Shown here: positions 29,363 through 37,018 of the stretch, piece by piece
Layout: every line of letters starts with the position of its first letter
Numbering within the stretch: the first letter of the stretch is position 1
Source: a virus
Direction: 5' to 3' (one strand)
Length of the DNA: 41,710 bases
IMG/VR virus record: IMGVR_UViG_3300048872_000067
Location: 1-41,710 of that record
Notes under the pieces: model-generated
The model's database searches: none
The model's input: only the letters and a program-made list of their open reading frames with translations
Told to the model about the DNA's origin: nothing
Program-made: the position numbers and the translations under genes

Positions 29363-32106
29363 TGGCTGAAATCGATCCGTTTGCCCCAACTACTATATCT
29401 TCCATTCCACCGGCGACTACGGGGATCGATCCTTTTACCCCAGCCACTCCCGAAACCGTTGGAGTAGGTGCGGCTGATCCGTTCGCCCCTTCTACGACTA
29501 TACCACAACTTAAAGTTACTACCAAAAACTACGCACCAGGGCCGATTGGAGAGCTAGATAAGTTCATTACTGAGACATTTAAAGCTCCTATTACTGCCTT
29601 TAAGGCTACCGGGCAAGATTTAGCTACATTTAATGCTCTTGTCAAAGCAGATGGCCCAATCAATGCCATGCGTTCTTGGGGTAGTGAATTCAGGAGTAAA
29701 CTGGGCTTACCAATTACTTCTGAAGAGGAACAATCTCTAGCTCAAGATATCGCTATCTACCGAAGTTCCCATAAGGCCGATCCTTCTGTACTCAAGACGT
29801 TAGACCAGGCATTTAACCAGCATATGACGGTAGATGACCTCAAAGAAATGAATCGTGGGCTAGTCAATGTAGCCTCAATGATCGCTCCAGTTGGTAAATT
29901 AACTGCCCTAGCAGCTAATCCCATTAAAAATCTACTGGTACGCCGCATTGCTGATGCTGAAATGCACAGCGTAGCCTCCTTCGTTGCTTGGACTGTGGGC
30001 ACTAATTCAGCTAATCAAGAAGACCTTACGAAAGGCGTACCCGAAGCAACAATTGCTGGAGCGCTCCTTCCTCCAGTGGCTAAATTTGCAGGAGCCGCAG
30101 CCGGACAGGTTGTTAAATATGGAGTTAAAGGAGTAAGTGCTGTAGTCGGTCCGGGGGTTGAGGCATTTGATAAAGCGGCTATGAAGGTTAACTTATACGC
30201 CGTCACACGGAATCTCTTTCACCATTTTTGGGATTATGTAGGCTACTCTGGCGAGGCATTGGTTAGAGATGCTGGGCTCCCCCAGACAGCCGATAATCTA
30301 GCCGCAGCCAGAGGTGTTTACCATACGCAGGCTGGAACTTGGAATGGCAAAGTAGATGTGCAATTCATGGGATTAGATAAAGAAGAACGAGAAACTTTAG
30401 CTAAAATGCTTCATCTATCTGAAGCAGATGCTTCTAAACTTGATCCTACTGGCGCGCTCATGCCTAGAGCCAAAGCTGTGTCACAAGTCCTAAAAGAAGT
30501 TGCAGACCGAGCGACTGCCGCGCAGGTACTGCAAATAGATGTGGCTACTGGGGCACTTCGTAGGTTCAAGCCCCGAGGTGATTTCGGAATGCCCCATGTG
30601 ATTGTAGATACACAACAGTTCATCACACCAGGACCTATGCGAGATGAGGCTCTTACTATATTAACTAAGCAACATAAGATGCCTCTTTCTCAGGCTGAAA
30701 GAGTTCTTGAGACAATGCACGCAGAGAATCTTACCGAAACTCGTTCCGGTATAGGCAAGGGATATGCGAATCTTATGGGCAGAGCTTATAGTTTACCTGG
30801 ATTTGTACAAGACCCAGGGGCTATTTTACCGGAATACTTTAGTGATATGGCTCGTAAGATTGAACTATCAGCTAGATTTGGGGGAGAAACCATACCAGAA
30901 AAATCTACTGTTAGGGATATATTTCCAAAAGCATTTGAAGGGATTGATAAGTTAGTGGAGCCGGAACGCAGACAGGCGGTTGAAACTGTAATTTCAGGAC
31001 AACTTGGACAGTTCACACAGGGTAATATCCTAACTCAGAAGATAGCCAAAATTGCTCAGTACCAGGCTGTAATGAAGTTAGGACTCGCTCAGTTTACGCA
31101 GCTTACGCAATTCGCAGCGACGGTAGCCCAGACTGGTTTCCGAGATTCCTATAAAGATTTATTGCGTTTAGGTGCCCGTGATCCTGAACTTCATAGAGTC
31201 ATGCTCCGCACAGGAGCTTATATGGAATCATTGGTCCGATCTTCCCAAGAAAGTATGAGTACAAGCGGGCCGATGATTACTAAAGTAATGAACCGTACTG
31301 GTTTTACCGCAATGGACACGCAAGCGAGGCGGTATGGAGTTCTACGCGGGTTTTCGATGGCATCCTACCAAGCAGAAAAATTAACTGAATTAGTTTCACG
31401 GCAACCCCAATCTAAAGGACTTGAATCTAAGTACATTACCGGACAAATCACACAAATTGAAAAGAAATTTGATATAATGGGTATTGATGGGGCCGACCTC
31501 GTTAGACGAGGCGGTATCCTTAACGAAGATGACCTGGTTAAGGCAGGCCAGAAGATCAGCACAGATGTAAACTTCTGGAGTGACAGCCTCTCTTTACCTT
31601 TATTTTTGAAATCCCCTTGGGGCCGTATCCTAGGGCAATTTAAATCCTTCGCGTTCCAGCAGTCTCGATTTATCAAAGATGCTATTGTTAAACCTGCTCT
31701 TGATGGGGACCTTGGCCCATTAATACGAACACTTCCTGCTCTTGCTGCAACGGGTGAAGTAATAGCGGATATTAAATCTCTTATCCGACTTAGGCCCAGA
31801 AATGATGAAGGATTACTCCGGCTCTTAAATGATCTTGGAGCGGGAGGTTCTTTTGGAATTATAGCCGATGGGATTCAAGCAACTAATTATTCAGATGGAT
31901 TACTTAAGTGGGCAGCCGGACCTATGATTTCAGATGTCACTGATTTGGCATATGGTGGTGCGGACTTAGTACGCAAAGGAAATATACGTAAACTAGGCAA
32001 GAAAGTAGTTGCGGCTGGTGTCCCGTTTATTCCCTACGTCGGACCGGTTATCGCTCCTGCTGTAGGAAATATCTTATTTCCACCTAAACAACCAGCGGGT
32101 CAGTGA
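29362..32106 (+). CDS. large internal virion (ejection) protein, putative
   Basis: 914 residues with a GTG start overlapping the previous stop (TAGTG). The N-terminal 50 residues contain three copies of a DPFAP/DPFTP-type repeat followed by Thr/Pro-rich linkers. The rest is predominantly helical with several hydrophobic Ala/Gly/Val stretches, for example LLPPVAKFAGAAAGQVV near 235-250 and KKVVAAGVPFIPYVGPVIAPAVG near the C-terminus, which may associate with membranes. No lytic transglycosylase motif was found, unlike T7 gp16. Its size, order and composition fit the largest ejection protein of the core. It is the last large gene of the late operon. Confidence 0.7.
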   Translation: MAEIDPFAPTTISSIPPATTGIDPFTPATPETVGVGAADPFAPSTTIPQLKVTTKNYAPGPIGELDKFITETFKAPITAFKATGQDLATFNALVKADGPINAMRSWGSEFRSKLGLPITSEEEQSLAQDIAIYRSSHKADPSVLKTLDQAFNQHMTVDDLKEMNRGLVNVASMIAPVGKLTALAANPIKNLLVRRIADAEMHSVASFVAWTVGTNSANQEDLTKGVPEATIAGALLPPVAKFAGAAAGQVVKYGVKGVSAVVGPGVEAFDKAAMKVNLYAVTRNLFHHFWDYVGYSGEALVRDAGLPQTADNLAAARGVYHTQAGTWNGKVDVQFMGLDKEERETLAKMLHLSEADASKLDPTGALMPRAKAVSQVLKEVADRATAAQVLQIDVATGALRRFKPRGDFGMPHVIVDTQQFITPGPMRDEALTILTKQHKMPLSQAERVLETMHAENLTETRSGIGKGYANLMGRAYSLPGFVQDPGAILPEYFSDMARKIELSARFGGETIPEKSTVRDIFPKAFEGIDKLVEPERRQAVETVISGQLGQFTQGNILTQKIAKIAQYQAVMKLGLAQFTQLTQFAATVAQTGFRDSYKDLLRLGARDPELHRVMLRTGAYMESLVRSSQESMSTSGPMITKVMNRTGFTAMDTQARRYGVLRGFSMASYQAEKLTELVSRQPQSKGLESKYITGQITQIEKKFDIMGIDGADLVRRGGILNEDDLVKAGQKISTDVNFWSDSLSLPLFLKSPWGRILGQFKSFAFQQSRFIKDAIVKPALDGDLGPLIRTLPALAATGEVIADIKSLIRLRPRNDEGLLRLLNDLGAGGSFGIIADGIQATNYSDGLLKWAAGPMISDVTDLAYGGADLVRKGNIRKLGKKVVAAGVPFIPYVGPVIAPAVGNILFPPKQPAGQ

Positions 32107-32300
32107 TGGATACTAAGTTTGATCCTTTCGCATGGTTACTAGGAGGGCTAGGAACTATAACCCTAGCTTGGGTGGGGGCAACAACTAAGAAAGTTAATCG
32201 GCATGAAACAGAAATCGCGGTGCTCAAGGAAGGCCAAAGAAGTATCGAGAATTCTCTCGACAGACTCGAATCGCATTTCGGCACAAAGCCGAAGGAGTAA
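32106..32300 (+). CDS. small membrane protein with coiled coil (XhlA/holin-like)
   Basis: 64 residues. I use the ATG at 32106 overlapping the previous stop (TGATG); a GTG three bases upstream is in the same frame. Residues about 7-25 (PFAWLLGGLGTITLAWVGA) are a membrane segment, followed by TTKKVNRHETEIAVLKEGQR and SIENSLDRLESH, a coiled coil. This layout is typical of small haemolysin XhlA-type or lysis-associated membrane proteins encoded beside holins. It may cooperate with the next gene in lysis. The ribosome site is poor, so translation is probably coupled. Confidence 0.7.
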   Translation: MDTKFDPFAWLLGGLGTITLAWVGATTKKVNRHETEIAVLKEGQRSIENSLDRLESHFGTKPKE

Positions 32301-32302
32301 TT

Positions 32303-32551
32303 ATGCTTAACAAGGATATTGTGCTGTGGCTTGTGCGCAAGGCTGTGTACACCGCAGTTGGTGCCGCTGTGGCTGTAGTGACGGCGTACTTTACGCAGCA
32401 CGCGGGTGGGCCTGATTTCAATTTCACTAATCTAAGTATCGTAGGCGCTATAGGCGGCGTCGTCTCGGCTGTAGTGGGTGATCTTCGCAGGGCACTAGCT
32501 CCTGACTTTCTCCAGATTGCTACGGGGGCTGACCCCAGAAAGGACGGCTAA
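32303..32551 (+). CDS. putative holin (two membrane segments)
   Basis: 82 residues with AAGGAG before the ATG. Two hydrophobic segments are visible: about residues 14-29 (AVYTAVGAAVAVVTAYF) and 44-60 (LSIVGAIGGVVSAVVGDL). A basic stretch follows (DLRRALAPDF) and a short polar tail. The size and topology fit a class II holin that would permeabilise the inner membrane so that the endolysin encoded at 36220-36621 on the other strand can reach peptidoglycan. No sequence family was recognised, so holin is inferred from topology and position. Confidence 0.68.
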   Translation: MLNKDIVLWLVRKAVYTAVGAAVAVVTAYFTQHAGGPDFNFTNLSIVGAIGGVVSAVVGDLRRALAPDFLQIATGADPRKDG

Positions 32552-32700
32552 TGAACCTCGGGAAATTGCTACACAAAATTGTAATTCTCCGTCCTCTTCT
32601 TAAGCTAATTGGTGTGAAGGACCACACAATTGCAGCTAAGATTGGGGAAGGACTAACTATCGTTGACAAGGCAGTCAACGAACCAGGGAAGGACAAGTGA
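32551..32700 (+). CDS. 49-residue hypothetical protein near holin
   Basis: Short frame that starts at the ATG overlapping the previous stop (TAATG) and ends in a TGA overlapped by the next GTG start. The product begins MNLGKLLHKIVILRPLLKLI and ends with a Lys-rich tail. It is basic and amphipathic, like small proteins found near phage holins. A 7-bp hairpin (CGTTGAC/GTCAACG, 32661-32680) lies inside the gene. Function unknown. Confidence 0.68.
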   Translation: MNLGKLLHKIVILRPLLKLIGVKDHTIAAKIGEGLTIVDKAVNEPGKDK

Positions 32701-32978
32701 GGTGGCTGCGCAGGAAGTTAATGGGGTCCATAGATGGGAAATTAAATTTCGTCCTTAAATTTATGAGGACACTTATTGTAGGAGATGCTATAATTATTAT
32801 GAATCTTGACAACGTATTGGCAGCTTTGGCAGATCAAGCAGCAGAAATTAGTGTGATTAAGGCGTACATTGCGGGCCTTCAAGCTAATCAGGCCGATCCG
32901 GCGAAGGTTCAGGCTGCGTTTGATGCGGTAACGGCGAACACGGCTAATCTGGCGTCGGCTATTCCTCCGACTCCCTAA
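32697..32978 (+). CDS. small hypothetical protein, last of late operon
   Basis: 93 residues from the GTG at 32697, which overlaps the upstream stop and has GGAAGGA just before it. A shorter form from the ATG at 32799 (MNLDNVLAALADQAAEISV) is possible and would contain the conserved-looking part. That part, a helical Ala/Gln/Asp-rich stretch ending AFDAVTANTANLASAIPPTP, resembles a class of short phage proteins with coiled N-terminus and an Ala/Asn/Pro-rich tail. Their role is not known to me. It is followed by a structured RNA element and the operon terminator. Confidence 0.68.
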   Translation: MRWLRRKLMGSIDGKLNFVLKFMRTLIVGDAIIIMNLDNVLAALADQAAEISVIKAYIAGLQANQADPAKVQAAFDAVTANTANLASAIPPTP

Positions 32979-32986
32979 CTTTTCTA

Positions 32987-33071
32987 TGGGGGAGGGATAG
33001 GCAGTAAGACCGCTTCAGAGCGGCAACCGGTAAACGTCGGCCCTCAATAGCTCATTCGCGGTGAGCCCCCA
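32987..33071 (+). ncRNA. multi-branched structured RNA element before late terminator
   Basis: After the last late gene, UGGGGG (32987-32992) can pair with CCCCCA (33066-33071). Inside are AGGG/CCCU (32993-32996 with 33041-33044) enclosing hairpin CCGCU/AGCGG (33010-33014 with 33019-33023, UCAG loop) and a CCG/CGG hairpin (33027-33029 with 33038-33040). A further stem, GCUCA/UGAGC (33050-33054 with 33062-33066), competes for one base with the closing stem. The four nested helices in 85 bases suggest a folded RNA. It is unlike any family I can name. Confidence 0.55.
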
Positions 33072-33080
33072 ACAAAGATT

Positions 33081-33119
33081 AGGCCCCGATCCTATTTAAA
33101 GGAAAGGGGCCTTTTCTTT
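33081..33119 (+). terminator. intrinsic terminator of the late operon
   Basis: AGGCCCC (33081-33087) pairs with GGGGCCT (33106-33112), with TCC/GGA inside, followed by TTTCTTT. It ends rightward late transcription. It lies between converging gene blocks, so it may also stop leftward transcripts, although a T-run on that side is weak. Confidence 0.85.
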
Positions 33120-33147
33120 AATTGTTTTCTCGTTTTTAAAGTATGCT

Positions 33148-33552
33148 TTAATTTCCTAAATCAGTGATCTTTGCTGGAGGAACTCCGTCATATACTACAA
33201 TTACAATATTGGTTGGACAACTCCTGCCCGCGTTATTTTCTCCACGGGCATAGAACTTCCTAGTTCCAGGAGTAGCAAATGTCGCCGCCAAAGAATCCAA
33301 CGCCCCTGCGATAAAAGGACCAAACTTACGGACAACAAGCTGATCGGTGGTTGCAGGAACAGTCCCAGCCATAAGCCACAGAGAGACGCTTCTAACTATA
33401 GTGGGAGTCGTAGTCTGGGCACATGTGATACTGTCTACTTGCCCAAATGAAGGCACAGTGAAACGAAGATTAATTGTCTCAGGTAGAGCAGTCGAGCATG
33501 ACAGCAACCCGGCAGCAATAATTACGGCACAAATTCCAAATAACTTCTTCAT
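33148..33552 (-). CDS. predicted lipoprotein
   Basis: 134 residues with a classical signal: MKKLFGICAV basic start, a hydrophobic core and a lipobox ending LLSC with Cys19. A signal peptidase II substrate is therefore likely, with the mature protein anchored in a membrane. The rest is beta-rich, with ITCAQTTTPTIVRS and FYARGENNAGRSCP stretches that recall an immunoglobulin or fibronectin-like domain. In other phages such as T5, small outer-membrane lipoproteins block receptor use by competing phages. Whether this one does so is inference. It is the last gene of the leftward right arm, overlapping its neighbour by ATGA. Confidence 0.78.
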   Translation of the reverse strand: MKKLFGICAVIIAAGLLSCSTALPETINLRFTVPSFGQVDSITCAQTTTPTIVRSVSLWLMAGTVPATTDQLVVRKFGPFIAGALDSLAATFATPGTRKFYARGENNAGRSCPTNIVIVVYDGVPPAKITDLGN

Positions 33553-33923
33553 TCATTCTCCTTTGGTTCGTCCTTGAAACGACCACGTGGCCTAGTTTCG
33601 ATTTGGTCTTCAACAGTTAAATCGGCATCAGCCATATTAAATTCAACTACATCACCATTAATTCTAGCCTGTTCGTTTTCGTAAGGGCTCAATACCCTGC
33701 GGTAAACCTCTATCTTGACAGCCTCCAGCGTGCCAAGAATAGCCACTCCCTGCCAATACTTGATCGTCCCGAAGGTGCGGACCAATTGCATTAGCAATCT
33801 AGTAATAACGTAATTCACGTCCCCCATCCATGAACTTTCCAGGTTAGTTCCTTTAATGTAAGCTGCCAAACCCTCGACGTATTTATCTAGGACCTCACGA
33901 CGTGCTGTCGGGATGTAGGGCAT
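33549..33923 (-). CDS. conserved-looking phage protein (DUF6899-like)
   Basis: 124 residues with AAGGAG upstream of the ATG at 33923. The opening MPYIPTARREVLDKYVEGL, the GDVNYVITRLLMQLV helix and the later IEVYRRVLSPYENEQARING stretch match a small protein family common in phages that begins MPYI and ends with an N-G-D-V motif. I believe this is DUF6899, but the name is from memory. The function is unknown. It overlaps the upstream gene by 29 nt and the lipoprotein gene by 4 nt. Confidence 0.75.
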   Translation of the reverse strand: MPYIPTARREVLDKYVEGLAAYIKGTNLESSWMGDVNYVITRLLMQLVRTFGTIKYWQGVAILGTLEAVKIEVYRRVLSPYENEQARINGDVVEFNMADADLTVEDQIETRPRGRFKDEPKENE

Positions 33924-34146
33924 CTGAATCTCCTTCCTTCAAAAGGTCCTTTAGTGGCTGTGAAAAATCACCTACCCTCCAAAAATTGGGAAAAAAACAA
34001 TCGGATCGGGCAGCGGGGTGAAGTGAAGGCTCATGTACGGTACACCCGCACGGGAGCTTGTGAGGGTATACTTCTACAACATCCGGCCTTGGTTCATCAC
34101 TGGGAGTGTTGCTATTACCTGGTCGTGTATCACTATCTTTCCCCAT
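33895..34146 (-). CDS. small hypothetical protein with possible zinc site
   Basis: 83 residues with GGAGG four to five bases upstream of its ATG (34146). It overlaps the glycosyltransferase gene end by 73 nt in another frame. The N-terminal 25 residues are polar and unstructured. The core has PCGCTVHEPSLHP and DCFFPNFWRVGDF, so cysteines and histidines could form a small metal site. No family recognised. The ribosome site argues it is real even though the overlap is long. Confidence 0.62.
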   Translation of the reverse strand: MGKDSDTRPGNSNTPSDEPRPDVVEVYPHKLPCGCTVHEPSLHPAARSDCFFPNFWRVGDFSQPLKDLLKEGDSDALHPDSTS

Positions 34147-34658
34147 GCTGCCTCCACATGCTTGATAAAGTAGTAGTCCGAAATAGCTACTTGGTATGGC
34201 GGAAAATCTGCCATTTTAGGCATCTTTGCCGTGTCTCTAGGTACAACTATTTGTTGTCCTGATACTTCCCCACAGTTCAGACTGTTCTTTAATATACGCC
34301 CCGTATGTTCCATAGCAAATAAGTGGGGCACCCCCGGGTCGATTTTTACCCCTTCCCGTATGATATTGAATGCCTCATGGTGAGTAATATCGTCATCACC
34401 ATTGAAAAAAACATAATCGCCTCGGGCATGTGCAATCCCGTAATCACATGCGCTGCAGCCATAGTCACCTACCCGTTCTGGAAGCTCTAAGTAGCGAATG
34501 CCCATGCTGCCATTATACACCAGAGCTAGCCCACTCATTGGGTTTGGGCCATCCCCAACTATGATTACCTCGTCCCTAGGATCAAGATTGGATAGTCGGT
34601 AAAGGTGCTGGTGCAGAGTGCTCCGGCCAATTGTGGGAATTATTAAACTAAGCCGCAT
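34074..34658 (-). CDS. GT-A glycosyltransferase (GT2-like)
   Basis: 194 residues with the start of a family 2 enzyme: LSLIIPTIGR at 3-12, then VIIVGDGPNP (32-41) for the nucleotide-sugar site, and the metal-binding NGDDDI at 86-91 (DxD). Such enzymes transfer a sugar from a nucleotide donor with inversion. The product is short for the family, so it may be single-domain. It is the third gene of a sugar cassette with the aminotransferase and the acetyltransferase upstream, which suggests it transfers the amino sugar they make. The ATG overlaps the aminotransferase end by 11 nt. The acceptor is unknown. Confidence 0.84.
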   Translation of the reverse strand: MRLSLIIPTIGRSTLHQHLYRLSNLDPRDEVIIVGDGPNPMSGLALVYNGSMGIRYLELPERVGDYGCSACDYGIAHARGDYVFFNGDDDITHHEAFNIIREGVKIDPGVPHLFAMEHTGRILKNSLNCGEVSGQQIVVPRDTAKMPKMADFPPYQVAISDYYFIKHVEAAWGKIVIHDQVIATLPVMNQGRML

Positions 34659-35715
34659 GGAATTCCTTAATTGCCGTAATTACCTGATCCTGCTCTGCTT
34701 TCGTAATATCTGCGTGCATGGGCAGGCTCAGTACCTCTCGGGCATATATCTCAGCATTAGGCCACGGCCCTTGGTCAATGCTTTCAGCTACAAAGATAGG
34801 CTGCATCGGAACCGGCACAGGATAATGAATAAGAGTGGGAATCCCTTTAGCTGTGAGATAATCCCTAAGTTCTTTACGCCTAGTAGACCGGATAACATAC
34901 AAATGATGAACTGATGAAGCGTGGTTTGGTTGGTTTCCGGGTGTTTTGAGTTGCGAATCGTAATAAGACGCTGCGGCCCATCTTTGCTCATTTCGGTCGG
35001 ATAGATATTTCAGCTTAACACGCAGTACAGCAGCTTGAATTTCATCCATCATAGAGTTCACGCCACCTCGTAGCTCATGTACGTATCGGTCAGTACGACC
35101 GGCATCACGTAAAAGCCTAATTCTCTCCGCCACTATAGGAATGTTAGTAGTGACGGCCCCAGCCTCACCTAACGCCCCCATATTTTTGGTTGGGTAAAAT
35201 GAGTAAGCTGTGGCATGCCCCAAGCCTACATCTTTCGCCCCGTGTGCCTGAGCCGCGTCCTCTAACATTACAAAGCCACCGTAATCTGCTAACTCTCTTA
35301 AACTGCCATTAGTAGAGTGTACCCTACCATACAGGTGAACAGGAACGACGGCCCTAGTCTTAGAAGTTATTGCCTTAGCATAAGCATAGGAAGAAACAAG
35401 ATAGCCGTCATCAGAATCCACATATACCGGAGTAGCCCCAACAGCCTTAATCGCTAGAGCAGTGTATGCCACATTGAAAGCAGGCGTGAGCACTTCATCC
35501 CCCGGCCCGATTCCAAGAGCTAGAAGTGCCAATCTAATAGCATCTGTTCCATTTCCCACACCCACAGAAAATCTTTGTCCTGTATAGGCAGCCCATTCGT
35601 TCTCAAAGGCTTTAATCTCTTTTCCTCCTAAATACCACCCGCTATCGATTACTTGGCTTACCGCATCCCGAACTTCATCTCTGTAAGGCATCATCAAATC
35701 AAGATTGAAGTTCAT
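34648..35715 (-). CDS. DegT/DnrJ/EryC1-type sugar aminotransferase
   Basis: 355 residues with the whole PLP fold of the family. GNGTDA is at 54-59, Asp153 (EDAAQAHGA) would hold the pyridine nitrogen, and the Schiff-base lysine is Lys177 in YPTKNMGALGEAGAV. These enzymes convert nucleotide-linked keto sugars to amino sugars, for example dTDP-3-amino-3,6-dideoxyhexoses. The sequence is closest in appearance to FdtB/QdtB-type 3-aminotransferases, but the sugar position cannot be fixed from sequence alone. It is followed by a GT2-like gene and preceded by a GNAT-like gene. The ATG at 35715 has AAGGA upstream. Confidence 0.9.
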   Translation of the reverse strand: MNFNLDLMMPYRDEVRDAVSQVIDSGWYLGGKEIKAFENEWAAYTGQRFSVGVGNGTDAIRLALLALGIGPGDEVLTPAFNVAYTALAIKAVGATPVYVDSDDGYLVSSYAYAKAITSKTRAVVPVHLYGRVHSTNGSLRELADYGGFVMLEDAAQAHGAKDVGLGHATAYSFYPTKNMGALGEAGAVTTNIPIVAERIRLLRDAGRTDRYVHELRGGVNSMMDEIQAAVLRVKLKYLSDRNEQRWAAASYYDSQLKTPGNQPNHASSVHHLYVIRSTRRKELRDYLTAKGIPTLIHYPVPVPMQPIFVAESIDQGPWPNAEIYAREVLSLPMHADITKAEQDQVITAIKEFHAA

Positions 35716-36223
35716 TTTTCATCCTTTCATGGTACTCAAGAATATCTTCCCATGCCTCTAGTTCTATAACGCCGCTCTCGTTATTAGGATGCAGCAAATA
35801 ATCTACCCCATCCTGAGAGGAGCTGATTTCCCATCCGTAGACCTTATTCAAATGCACAATTGCCTTATTGGCTCTTAATTGGGCACCTCCAAGCGGCCCG
35901 GGGGAAGCATCTAAGTAGTGTTCAATAAAGTAGCGGGCGTATCCCTTGCCATGCTCCTCTTTACGAATAGCAAATACTGGTGTTGAGAATCTACCTCGAT
36001 CTGTAAGCATAGAAAAGCCTAACAGCCTGTAGTAATGATCCTCACCTTCATCGTAATGCAACCACGCTCGAACCTTGTTACGATTCTGGTTGTACCACCA
36101 GTCCACTTGCTCCTCAGATGTTCGGTAGGGCAACGGTCTTGTGGACAAATCAGTGAGGCTTTCATTATAAATCAGCCGCATGACCTCTACTTGAGCCAGG
36201 TTCACAACCGGGTCGATTTTCAA
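35699..36223 (-). CDS. GNAT-like acetyltransferase
   Basis: 174 residues from a TTG start at 36223 overlapping the endolysin stop (TTGA). The acetyl-CoA site is FAIRKEEHGKGYARYF (residues about 85-100, pattern R-x3-H-G-K-G-Y-A), the mark of the GNAT fold. A beta strand precedes it (LLGFSMLTDR), and the C-terminal part has the usual helix-strand. Next to a sugar aminotransferase it probably acetylates the new amino group to give an N-acetylamino sugar. GNATs acting on proteins or other amines cannot be excluded. It overlaps the aminotransferase by 17 nt. Confidence 0.78.
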   Translation of the reverse strand: MKIDPVVNLAQVEVMRLIYNESLTDLSTRPLPYRTSEEQVDWWYNQNRNKVRAWLHYDEGEDHYYRLLGFSMLTDRGRFSTPVFAIRKEEHGKGYARYFIEHYLDASPGPLGGAQLRANKAIVHLNKVYGWEISSSQDGVDYLLHPNNESGVIELEAWEDILEYHERMKNELQS

Positions 36224-36621
36224 ACTAGTTGTCCAGTTTTCGTATCCATAATAACCATAATCAATTCCTGTGGGTGTTCTGGGTCATTTGCTACATCAAC
36301 ATGGATATCATGGGGCTTAATTTCAAAACGAGTGAAACCAGCAGCCAGTAGCGCCACCAAGATATTCCACCGGGCGTGTGCGTTAGGTACTTGAATATCT
36401 ACCGCTTCACCAGCCAGATGTGCGGATGAAGGCTTTCCCCCCACGGCCCGGTTGTGCTCTACTGTACGCCACCCACTTTCGATAACGAACGGCACTCCAG
36501 CCAGTTCTCGGGCTGCATCTAGCATATGAATAAGTTCTTCCTTCATAAGTGATCCAGTTCCCACAGCGGTTGGATCATCAAATTCGTTAGGGGTGAAGTG
36601 TTTAATTTTTCCCCAGTCCAT
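36220..36621 (-). CDS. M15-family peptidase, endolysin
   Basis: 133 residues with the zinc site of the peptidase M15 family: SAHLAGEAVD (66-75, His68 and Asp75) and HDIHVDV (104-110, His107). SGWRT (49-53) precedes them. These are D-alanyl-D-alanine-type or L-Ala-D-Glu peptidases that cut peptide cross-links of peptidoglycan. The compact single domain without a cell-wall-binding module is the usual form of an endolysin acting on thin Gram-negative walls. The ATG at 36621 has GGAGG upstream. No signal peptide is seen, so release would need the holin-type protein at 32303-32551. Confidence 0.88.
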   Translation of the reverse strand: MDWGKIKHFTPNEFDDPTAVGTGSLMKEELIHMLDAARELAGVPFVIESGWRTVEHNRAVGGKPSSAHLAGEAVDIQVPNAHARWNILVALLAAGFTRFEIKPHDIHVDVANDPEHPQELIMVIMDTKTGQLV

Positions 36622-37018
36622 TTTTCGCCTCCTCTTTTACGCGGATTGCTTTTTTCTCCACATTCCGAATTATTACGGCCATTTTCCTAACACCCTTCTC
36701 CCCAGCCCATCCAATTCCAAGGCGCGCTCGAAGCTCCATCGCATCGATGAGCCGTTGCTGCTCGCTAACGGGCTGGAGAAATCCTTCCTTAATGGCCTGA
36801 AAGCGTCCATACATGCTAGCGACTAGAAGTTCCCGCAACTTGCGGTTTGTTTCAGTGAGTCTTCCCTTGGTCAATCCCCGTTTGGATAGATAGTAAAATA
36901 GCCAATGGCGAAAGCATCGGTCAGAATTTACTAGGGCTTGCGATTTGCATTTAGCACACATGCCCAACATTATATGGCGGGCTTCGTAGTCCCTCCTGCG
37001 ATCACGCAAGACGGGCAT
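36602..37018 (-). CDS. hypothetical zinc-finger protein
   Basis: 138 residues from the ATG at 37018, with GGAGG six bases upstream; a longer start at 37081 would overlap the previous gene by 80 nt. A C-x2-C ... C-x2-H pattern (MCAKCKSQAL then DRCFRHW, residues about 20-37) suggests a zinc finger. The remainder is helical and basic (LRELLVASMYGRFQAIKEGF, ARLGIGWAGEKGVRK). It overlaps the endolysin gene by 20 nt. No family recognised; a nucleic-acid-binding role is plausible. Confidence 0.72.
   Translation of the reverse strand: MPVLRDRRRDYEARHIMLGMCAKCKSQALVNSDRCFRHWLFYYLSKRGLTKGRLTETNRKLRELLVASMYGRFQAIKEGFLQPVSEQQRLIDAMELRARLGIGWAGEKGVRKMAVIIRNVEKKAIRVKEEAKNGLGKN

Noticed and set aside
32661-32680. 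7-bp inverted repeat CGTTGAC/GTCAACG as a terminator or operator
   Set aside because: It lies inside a short coding frame, has no T-run, and a stem of this length is not exceptional. It is mentioned only within that gene.
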